Below are positions 28,012-35,129 of a DNA stretch of 64,000 bases, in pieces. The stretch comes from Syntrophus sp963665935. GTDB lineage: Bacteria; Desulfobacterota; Syntrophia; Syntrophales; Syntrophaceae. The DNA lies in contig OY762510.1 in assembly GCA_963665935.1 (NCBI GenBank), positions 3,100,001 to 3,164,000 of the forward strand. Reading direction: 5' to 3'. Position 1 is the first letter of the stretch. Each line of letters opens with the position of its first letter. The notes beneath the pieces are model-generated. The model did not search any database, had not been told where the DNA came from, and saw nothing but the letters and a program-made list of their open reading frames with translations. A program made the translations under genes and the position numbers.

Positions 28012-28452
28012 TTAAAATTCCCACACGCCCATGATGGGTTTTTCGTCCTTATAGTGATCGAACTCGCCGATATATCGGAAGGAGGTGAATCGCCAGGGTG
28101 CCTCAACCATGACCCTTGCCGACTCCTCACCAATCCCCATGAGATAGACCAGGGGCGACAGGGCGATATAAACGGCGGTGGAAGCCGTCGCGCCGATGAG
28201 GCAGAAAGGTCTTACCAGCAGGACATCGACGATTTTCAATCCGACCGATGGACCTTCCTGAGCTTCTTCCGGGGCAGCTTCCGTAGCCGACTGGTCCGTG
28301 TCAGGTGGTTGAACGGTAACCTCTGGTTGAGCTGTACCCGGTGAGGCTGACGTGTCGGCCGATGGAGTTGAAATCGGCGGCTGAGCGAAAACAGGGCAGG
28401 TAAAAGAATACAGAAGCATGGCAGTCAAAATGATGATTCGTATCCGGTTCAT
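28012..28452 (-). CDS. Exported small protein with Pro/Thr-rich linker, unknown function
   Basis: A 146-residue protein. Residues 1-23 are a signal peptide ending 'VFAQ'. A low-complexity linker rich in Pro, Thr, Ser and acidic residues covers 24-70. The conserved-looking part is 'GLKIVDVLLVRPFCLIGATASTAVYIALSPLVYLMG', a hydrophobic segment, followed by 'APWRFTSFRYIGEFDHYKDEKPIMGVWEF' at the end. I recall similar short proteins in other deltaproteobacteria but no function. GAAGGAGGA precedes the ATG. It lies 38 bp downstream of the large PAS regulator on the same strand and may be co-transcribed. Confidence 0.7.
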   Translation of the reverse strand: MNRIRIIILTAMLLYSFTCPVFAQPPISTPSADTSASPGTAQPEVTVQPPDTDQSATEAAPEEAQEGPSVGLKIVDVLLVRPFCLIGATASTAVYIALSPLVYLMGIGEESARVMVEAPWRFTSFRYIGEFDHYKDEKPIMGVWEF

Positions 28453-28490
28453 AAAAAATCCTCCTTCATCTTCTTATTTATTTTGGTCCC

Positions 28491-31400
28491 TCATGAGAAC
28501 GAACGGAGAAGAATAGCCAGGTTTTCTTTCTTATTCTTCAATCCAAGCTTCTCCCGGATGTTTTCCCGGTGAAACTCAATGACTCGCTTTTTTGAATTCA
28601 AAAGCTCCGCGATTTCCTTTGATGTTCTTCCTTCCTTGATCAGAGTGGCAATCTGGAGCTCCCTTTTCGTCAGCTTCAAGTAGTTTGAATTCAATTTCTG
28701 TACAAAGGGTGAGGCAATTTCATTGAGGCAATTTTCTGCCATCTGGACCAGGCTCTTTTCGACATCCCGCAGCGGCCTCTGTTTCAGCCTGTCCAGGTGG
28801 GGGAGGACCTGATCCTTGATGTTGGTTAGAAAACGTTCCTTGAACTCTTCCTGGTCCCTTTCCATGGTGTTCAGCAGAACCTTCAGCGTCGTATTGACCT
28901 CCATGAGATTCTTAGCCTGAATCCGTAATTCCTTCTCTCTTTTTATCAGAGCTTCCTCGGCCCGCTTACGTTCGGTGATGTCTTCCACAATCCCTTCCAG
29001 ATAATGCGTGGCGCCGTCCTGCTTGTCGATCTTCCGGACCGCCAGTTGCCCGATCATGATGCTGCCATCCTTGCGGAGGTACGGCTGCTCGGAATAAAAC
29101 CAGCCATGATCCTCTAAAGCGGCAAGAAGTTCGTCACGGTTTCTTGAATCTGCGTGAATCTGGGTTGAGGTATCGGTAATGGTTGAAAGGACCTCCTCGG
29201 GAGAATCGTAACCGAGCATCGTTGCGTATGTTTTGTTTATGCGGAGAAATTTCCCTTCCAGAGTCGATTGGAACATGCCGATGGAAGCATTTTCAAAGAG
29301 GTTCCGGTACAGGGCCTCGTTTTCCACAAGGGCGTCTTCCACTCTTTTCCGTTCGGTATTGTCAAAGGCGGAGCATCGGTTTGCAAGATATTTGCCGTTT
29401 TCGTCATACACGGCGGACACATGTACCAGGACATCAAATATGCTCCCATCCTTCCGAATCCAGGTGGATTCGATATTCCGCAGCCATCCCCGCTTCTTCA
29501 GGATCTTGAGGTCATTCTGAAGAGCCTTTTTCGCTACAGGGGTCAGAAGATCCCCGATCTTCATTTTCCCGATGACCTCCTCACGCGAATAGCCCAGCCA
29601 GGAGAGTTCCGTGTCATTCATCCGCAGAAGTGTTCCGTCCTCAGCGAAAGAATGGTAGCCGCAAGGGGCATTCTCGTAAAGATCTCGGATCTCTTCGACA
29701 TATTTTTTCAATTCTTCTTCAGCCCGCTTCTGTTCGGTGACATCTTCCACGATTCCTTCTAAAACATCAATGGTCCCATCCGGTTTGAGCACCCTGCGAA
29801 TGGCCACTTTTCCAAACATGATGCTGCCATCCTTGCGGAACCGGGGGTACTCGCCATAAAACCAGTCCTGCTGCTTCAGTGTGGCCAGAACGGTGGATTG
29901 GTCTTTTGAGTCGACATGGAGTGAGGCGATTTCTGCGATGCTTGACATCAACTCTTCCGGTGATTGGTAGCCGAGCATGTTGGCGTAGGCGGCGTTGGCG
30001 CCCAGGAGTCTTCCTGAATCAAAGGCAGCCTGAAACATGCCGAAGGGAGCGTTCTCAAACAGGTTTCGGTAGAGTGCTTCGTTTTGGGCAAGGGCTTTCT
30101 CTGTCTTCTTGAGAGGCGTAACATCCATGATCGATGCGACCCTTTTCCCCGTGTCCGGTATCATGGCAACCGTTACGTAAACATCGTGTATCGAACCCTT
30201 GCGATCCACCACCTTCAATTCGTATTTATTTGGGACGGATTCAGGATCGATCTTTCTCCAGCGGTGGTTATCCATCATCCAGTCCAGATCCTCTTTGGGG
30301 ACTAATTCAGTCCAGCTCTTCTTGCCCTCTGTTTCATCTCTTGAATACTTGAACAAGTTTACGAATTCGGTGTTCACGAGAGAGATTGTGGTGTCCTCTT
30401 CGAAAATCAAGGTGGCGTTTCCGGTATTTTCAAAAATCGTACGGTAGTTGTCCTCCGATATTCGCAGCGCCTCCTCGATCCGTTTGCGTTCCGCAATTTC
30501 CGAAATCAGCAGGCGATTATTTTCTTCAAGCTGGAAGGTCCGTTCCTTGACCAGTTCTTCCAGTTGGTTTCTGTACCGACTCAGTTCCTCCTCGGCCCGT
30601 TTGCGTTCGGTGATATCTTCACAAAAGCCTTCGTAATGAATCGTGTTTCCCTCGGTGTCACGAACGGCGCGACCACTGAAACGCACCCAGCAAGTGTCTC
30701 CACCTTTTCTGCGAATTTGCGCTTCATGGTGGGCGTAGTCCCGTTTTTCCATAAAGGCAATAAATCGTTCACGCCCTTCCGGATTGACATGAAGCTGTTT
30801 TCCCACGTGGCTCACCAGATTCATCAATTCCTCCGGCGAGTTATAACCGAAGATATGAGCCAGAGCGGGGTTGGCATCAAGAAATCGACCCTCAGGTGTG
30901 GTTCGGTAAATTCCTCCCAGGGCGTTGTCAAAAATATCCCGGTATTTTTCCTCATTCGCTCGGAGTGAGGTCATTAAGGCCTGTTTCTCCTCCAGCGAGC
31001 GGGTCAGGCGGATATTGCTGTAGCTGAGCTGGGAAATCACCTGGGCAAGTCTCATGAAAAAAGTCAGGACCTTATCCAGATACTGTCTGCTCAGTCTTGG
31101 CAAGGAATCCAGCGCGGCGATGTATTCCTCTTCCGGAAAGCCATATCGCCTGGCCTGGAATCGAAAGAAGTCATAGTCGACCCGTTCGTCCTCGAAGATG
31201 AACTGGCCGGAAAAGAGGTTGCCGATATGCCTGCCGCCCACAATGATGGGGGTGGCCACGTCCCAAAGGTTGTTCATGCATTTGTAGAGTTTATACTCTC
31301 CGAATGAAACCCCGGTCGACAGTCGGATATCGCTTTCGTTGCAGAATCTGCAGGTTTCAGGATGAGCGCGATGATATTTGACGCAGATGTCCTGCCAACC

Positions 31401-31685
31401 CACGCTGATCAGAACGTTTCCCTTGAGATCGACCAGGGCCCAGGTCGTTGGGGCAAGTTCGTGGAAGCTGCTCATTATGGACTGAATCGTAGAGATATCG
31501 ACGATTTCTGCCAACTCCAGCTCTTTTGCGTCGCTCTCTGGTGCAAAGAGGCTTCCAGGGGAGAGCCCTTTATCCGGTTCCTGAGGGGTGGAAATTACTT
31601 TGCAGGATTCCAGTTCCAAATTTCTCCTGGACAATTCTTCTATCTTCTCTATGAGTTGCGAATTTGTCATTTTACCGTAATTCAT
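28491..31685 (-). CDS. One-component regulator: PocR sensory domain, five PAS domains, LuxR-type HTH
   Basis: A 1064-residue cytoplasmic protein. An N-terminal PocR ligand-binding domain covers about residues 59-225, with cysteines in 'CRFCNESD' and 'YKCMNNLWDVATPI'. Five PAS units follow, each starting with a '..YR.(I/L)(F/Y)(D/E)N' pattern, at roughly 245, 410, 540, 660 and 785, four of them followed by PAC-like segments ending 'DITERKRAEE'. The C-terminus (about 1000-1064) is a LuxR HTH, 'LTKRELQIATLIKEGRTSKEIAELLNS'. No histidine kinase or GGDEF domain is present, so signals are passed directly to DNA. PocR itself is the activator of propanediol and cobalamin genes in Salmonella. Targets here are unknown. 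Confidence 0.88.
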   Translation of the reverse strand: MNYGKMTNSQLIEKIEELSRRNLELESCKVISTPQEPDKGLSPGSLFAPESDAKELELAEIVDISTIQSIMSSFHELAPTTWALVDLKGNVLISVGWQDICVKYHRAHPETCRFCNESDIRLSTGVSFGEYKLYKCMNNLWDVATPIIVGGRHIGNLFSGQFIFEDERVDYDFFRFQARRYGFPEEEYIAALDSLPRLSRQYLDKVLTFFMRLAQVISQLSYSNIRLTRSLEEKQALMTSLRANEEKYRDIFDNALGGIYRTTPEGRFLDANPALAHIFGYNSPEELMNLVSHVGKQLHVNPEGRERFIAFMEKRDYAHHEAQIRRKGGDTCWVRFSGRAVRDTEGNTIHYEGFCEDITERKRAEEELSRYRNQLEELVKERTFQLEENNRLLISEIAERKRIEEALRISEDNYRTIFENTGNATLIFEEDTTISLVNTEFVNLFKYSRDETEGKKSWTELVPKEDLDWMMDNHRWRKIDPESVPNKYELKVVDRKGSIHDVYVTVAMIPDTGKRVASIMDVTPLKKTEKALAQNEALYRNLFENAPFGMFQAAFDSGRLLGANAAYANMLGYQSPEELMSSIAEIASLHVDSKDQSTVLATLKQQDWFYGEYPRFRKDGSIMFGKVAIRRVLKPDGTIDVLEGIVEDVTEQKRAEEELKKYVEEIRDLYENAPCGYHSFAEDGTLLRMNDTELSWLGYSREEVIGKMKIGDLLTPVAKKALQNDLKILKKRGWLRNIESTWIRKDGSIFDVLVHVSAVYDENGKYLANRCSAFDNTERKRVEDALVENEALYRNLFENASIGMFQSTLEGKFLRINKTYATMLGYDSPEEVLSTITDTSTQIHADSRNRDELLAALEDHGWFYSEQPYLRKDGSIMIGQLAVRKIDKQDGATHYLEGIVEDITERKRAEEALIKREKELRIQAKNLMEVNTTLKVLLNTMERDQEEFKERFLTNIKDQVLPHLDRLKQRPLRDVEKSLVQMAENCLNEIASPFVQKLNSNYLKLTKRELQIATLIKEGRTSKEIAELLNSKKRVIEFHRENIREKLGLKNKKENLAILLRSFS

Positions 31686-32234
31686 AAATAGATCCTCTAA
31701 GTTACATCTTGAGCTTCAATAATAAGAGCGTCTTTAGCTTGCAGTTGGATGATCTTTTTTGCTTTCTTTTACCCCACCCCAGAATTTTTGAGAAACATTA
31801 ACGATTTTTAACGGATTTATCCAGCATTCTTATCAATCAGCGGTATTATGGATGGGAGTGCTGTAAAAAGAGGCATTGCTAAATGGAGGAAATGTTAATC
31901 TTGTCTTAAGCTGAATCCTTACAAAAAATACGGTCTTTTGAGTATTGACAAATATTTTCAAAACGATTGATCCTTACCCCTCGTCTAAGTAAATTTTTAT
32001 CTAAAACTAAGGGTTTTAACAGACAATAAATCCTCCCATGCCTGATGGTGTTAATATGTACCGTTCTGTATGGTCTCAACCAGAAGAGCAAAACCACTCA
32101 GCAATAATGGAAAGCCAAAGAGTCCGATAAGGAAGCAACCAAGCCGGAAGGAATGGTGAAGGCGTTGTTTCAAAGTGGTTTTGCAGGAAGGCATCCAAAT
32201 AAGCAGACATACAAAGCATAATAAGGAGGAATTT
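31686..32234. other. Intergenic region between divergent genes
   Basis: This 549-bp AT-rich stretch separates the divergently transcribed PAS regulator and the VPLPA-CTERM gene, so it must hold both promoters. I see no convincing gene in it. The right-hand part contains the potentially folded leader listed separately at 32088-32184. Confidence 0.6.
32088..32184 (+). promoter_or_regulatory. Potential folded RNA leader upstream of the VPLPA-CTERM gene
   Basis: GCAAAACCACT (32088-32098) is exactly complementary to AGTGGTTTTGC (32174-32184). The 11-bp helix would close a 75-nt purine-rich interior with GAAAGCC and AAGCCGG segments. The ATG of the downstream gene is 50 bp later. The layout resembles a riboswitch or thermosensor leader, but it does not match a class I can name; a c-di-GMP-I identity was considered and not supported. 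Confidence 0.35.
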
Positions 32235-32894
32235 ATGAAGAAGGGTTGGATCAGTTTTTTTTCCGTTTTGTTTGTGTCCGTTCTGATGGGATTATCCGCA
32301 GGGCAGGCAAGCGCCTACACTACCACCATCACGCACGATCTCAACAGTACAAGTGATCAGCTGGTTTCGACATACAGTGGAATCACTTACGATTTCGATT
32401 CCAATACACCCGTTTTTTCAGGTGATGGGGCTGTGGTGCAGGGAACGACCGGTTCTTATGCCGCTCCGTATGCCGTATCCAATGAAGATAGCTCAAAATA
32501 TTTAACGGTTCCCTATTCAAATTCTACTGGTTCCGTGACAATCAGCCTGGGCGGTTTATACAGTTATCTCGGGATTTGGTGGGGATCTGTTGATAAATAC
32601 AATACCCTTTCCCTTTACAAGGGTTCAGATCTGGTGGCAACAATTTCGGGATCAACGATCATCAGTTCCAATTGGGGGAACCAATCAAGCTCCGACTCAA
32701 ATATTTATTTGAATGTCGTAGACGTAACGGGTGGTTTCGATAGCATTAAGCTGACCAGTGATGGGAGGGCGTTCGAGGTGGATAACATCACGGTTGGCAA
32801 CCCTGTGCCAATTCCTGCCGCTGTATGGCTATTAGGTCCCGGGCTTGTCGGATTAGTTGGTGTGCGCAGGCGCATGGCATCGAAGTTCTCGTAA
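32235..32894 (+). CDS. VPLPA-CTERM/exosortase-sorted surface protein
   Basis: A 219-residue secreted protein. The signal peptide ends near residue 28 ('SAGQASAY'). The body is a beta-rich domain with 'GGLYSYLGIWWGSVDKYNTLSLYKGSDLVATISG', the motif of the Npun_F0296-like exosortase-dependent proteins. The C-terminus is a sorting signal: 'VPIPAAVWLLGPGLVGLVG' followed by basic RRR, a VPLPA-CTERM variant recognised by an exosortase. AAGGAGGA precedes the ATG at 32235, which was preferred over an upstream in-frame start. A paralogue with the same domain but a PEP-CTERM tail lies in the prophage at 60662-61345. Confidence 0.85.
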   Translation: MKKGWISFFSVLFVSVLMGLSAGQASAYTTTITHDLNSTSDQLVSTYSGITYDFDSNTPVFSGDGAVVQGTTGSYAAPYAVSNEDSSKYLTVPYSNSTGSVTISLGGLYSYLGIWWGSVDKYNTLSLYKGSDLVATISGSTIISSNWGNQSSSDSNIYLNVVDVTGGFDSIKLTSDGRAFEVDNITVGNPVPIPAAVWLLGPGLVGLVGVRRRMASKFS

Positions 32895-32920
32895 ATCGCT
32901 GTCCTTCATTCTTTATCAAA

Positions 32921-32946
32921 AGCCCGGAGGCGAAAATCTCTGGGCT
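32921..32946. terminator. Terminator hairpin after the VPLPA-CTERM gene
   Basis: Nine-bp stem AGCCCGGAG (32921-32929) with CTCTGGGCT (32938-32946), one G-U pair and an 8-nt loop, followed by ATTT. It lies between two convergent genes and is the likely end of both transcripts. Confidence 0.6.
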
Positions 32947-32964
32947 ATTTCCCACGCTGTCACT

Positions 32965-34047
32965 TTATGCTGTTTCTATGCTCCCTGCCAGTTCTGTGGC
33001 CAAGCGGTGCAGATCTGATGAATTCTCAAGTCCATTCTGAAAACGTTGAGGAATCTGCAATAAGCCAACCTGAGCGCCGACAAGGGCGCCCGTCAGAATG
33101 GCGCGGGCCTGATTCTGGCCACCCCCGTTGACGGCATGCAGTATAGCGGATTCGAAATCGTTCCGAAAACGCGCCGCAAGATAGTAGACCGCTGGAAGCT
33201 GGTGATAAATGGCGCAAGGCATGCCGTAGACGAGAGAGACCTTCCATGCCGGTTCGATGCGGATGTCCGGGTCGGCTGCAGCTGTAGCCATATAGGATGG
33301 GGTCAATAAGGCGTCAGGGGAAGCAAACTTACCGGCTCTTGGCGGCTCCGGTTCTCGGGGTCGGGGCGGCTGCAAATTGTCGCTGGTTATGGCATGAAAG
33401 GGGAGCGCTCAGGATCTCACCAACTCCATCAACCTATCTGACAGGTGTGCATCCAGGGCATGCCCCTGTACCAGAAGCCCTAACACTGCGCCGTAGGCAA
33501 CGGTCATTGACACGATAGCAGGATCATTCTGCGTAAGGATGGTATTACTCGAGATAGCAGTGGCGAGCTGTGCTGGATTGAGGGCATACCGCACAGCAAT
33601 GGCCAGGGTGCGTTCGATTGCTTCTGTTGTGTCAGCATATCCCCCGGTCTGGCCCCAAGGCAGCCTCTGTTCCACCCTTTGCCGCCACAGCTTGCGGATC
33701 GACTGACTCGTGTAGCCACCCGGACCGCTGATGGGTGTGCCATCGAGGAGGGGTAGAAGCTCTTCATCCAGACGATGGCAGAAGTCAGCTTCGTCATAAC
33801 ATCCGCAGTCCACTAAAGAGCTGAGCAGAAATTTGAGAATAATCCCGGCCTGGGAGAGCTGACCGGCTTTAAACCCGGCATGATAGCGACCTGGAAGAGG
33901 ATCAGTATAATCGGTGATCCACTCGCCGTAGTCACGATGCAATTCTGCAAGATCGTAGTACCAGTGCGGTCCAAGCGCCAGGGCATCTCCAATAAATGCA
34001 CCCATAATGGCGCCGGCTGCACGCTCCCTCAAAGATGAATCGGGCAT
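32965..34047 (-). pseudogene. ADP-ribosylglycohydrolase-family gene with one in-frame TGA
   Basis: The first part (34047 to 33412) encodes 'AAGAIMGAFIGDALALGPHWYYD', the metal-binding N-terminus of the ADP-ribosylglycohydrolase (DraG-like) family, which removes ADP-ribose from proteins or small molecules. A TGA at 33409-33411 stops it. The same frame then continues without interruption to TAA at 32965-32967 and encodes the conserved C-terminal part, 'IEPAWKVSLVYGMPCAIYHQLPAVYYLAARFRNDFESAILHAVNGGGQNQARA'. With the stop ignored the product would be about 360 residues, the usual length. The start at 34047 has AAGGAGAGCGGT upstream. It is a point-mutation pseudogene, a sequencing error, or a read-through gene. 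Confidence 0.8.
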
Positions 34048-34170
34048 ACCGCTCTCCTTCAATCCAGAATAAAAAAGAACCGCTTTAGTCCGCACTTAAA
34101 AAGCGCCAACGTGGTTCGTGGAATATTTTAAGGTTTTGTTTCCAGACTTGCGAGGGCGAAAAACACTGTG

Positions 34171-34740
34171 CTAATCATGATTCGGATTTTTCTCCATAAA
34201 AAGGCGGACTTCTTCCATCGCCTTCTTAGCGCACTCCGGGCAGTAGCCGTGCGAGAACTGAGTGTTTGAATGCTGCTCAATGTAGACTTCCACGTTTTGC
34301 CATAAACCCTGCTCATTGCGGATTTTCTTGCATTGGGCACAGATCGGGAGAAAGGTTTCTAAAACTTTGACCTCGGCAAGTGCCTGACGCAGCTTCTCAG
34401 CATGATCATGTTCTCGATCAATAGCCATGCGCATTTTGGAAACAGTCCACCCTATCGCCAGGAATGAAATGAAACGGATCATGGTGTTCCAGACTGCGAA
34501 GAAGTTAGACGTGTGCGTATGGCCTGACACAACGTCTGCTCCGAACCATACCAGGGAACTAAGCACAGCCAAAGACACAGCTTCCCCTAACCCGAGAAAC
34601 CATGCTCCAACCGATACAGGAAGAAAGTAGAAAACGAAAAAATTCAGCTCGTATCCCGTGGATCCGTCCAACACCCCGAGGAGGAGGGTTCCGGTTACTG
34701 TTACTGCAGCCCACAACCATTTTGGTAATTGTTTATTCAT
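34171..34740 (-). CDS. Membrane protein with a cysteine-rich cytosolic tail
   Basis: A 189-residue protein. Residues 8-110 form four predicted membrane helices resembling the membrane sensor part of some histidine kinases. A short helix follows, and the C-terminal 60 residues carry 'FLPICAQCKKIRNEQGLWQNVEVYIEQHSNTQFSHGYCPECAKK', a C-x2-C...H...C-x2-C module that could bind zinc. This module occurs as an independent tail on PAS and receiver proteins in deltaproteobacteria. No kinase or cyclase domain is present. AAGGATAAGTC precedes the ATG. Function unknown; a membrane signalling or redox/metal sensor role is plausible. Confidence 0.65.
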   Translation of the reverse strand: MNKQLPKWLWAAVTVTGTLLLGVLDGSTGYELNFFVFYFLPVSVGAWFLGLGEAVSLAVLSSLVWFGADVVSGHTHTSNFFAVWNTMIRFISFLAIGWTVSKMRMAIDREHDHAEKLRQALAEVKVLETFLPICAQCKKIRNEQGLWQNVEVYIEQHSNTQFSHGYCPECAKKAMEEVRLFMEKNPNHD

Positions 34741-35129
34741 GACTTATCCTTGCCCGATCAAAGAATGAATAGAAGGCAGACGGTTTCTGTTTAGAAATTG
34801 GTTTCCGGCTATCATCACACATGGTATGTTAACCATTAATTATTACTCTCGCATAGCTCTCGACATCCGTCAATCATTGAGGCCGGGAAACAATATTCAT
34901 AATTTTCCATTACAATCCTTGAAACGAAATTGAAATAGGATTTTTTCTACATTCAAAATCCAGATTTCGAATAAGCATTATTCTGCGGCAAAGTTGAAAA
35001 GGATACTCCCTGCTGGGGCGTACATACTTCAAAAATCTGACTTACAGGTTTTATCAAGGAAAAAATATTTCCTCTTGAGTAATTCTGTCATAAATGTACC
35101 ATCTGATCAGAAAGAGAGGAGACGCACAG
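34741..35129. other. Intergenic region between divergent genes
   Basis: This 389-bp AT-rich stretch separates the membrane sensor-like gene and the acyl-CoA synthetase. It should contain divergent promoters. I see no gene, repeat or clear hairpin in it. Confidence 0.5.

Noticed and set aside
32088..32184. c-di-GMP-I (GEMM) riboswitch before the VPLPA-CTERM gene
   Set aside because: The GCAAA and AAAGCC fragments are present but the order and the conserved tetraloop/receptor layout are not; only an unclassified leader is claimed.
33409..33411. Selenocysteine codon in the ADP-ribosylglycohydrolase
   Set aside because: No clear SECIS-like hairpin follows the TGA, and the family is not known for selenoproteins; kept only as an alternative to test.
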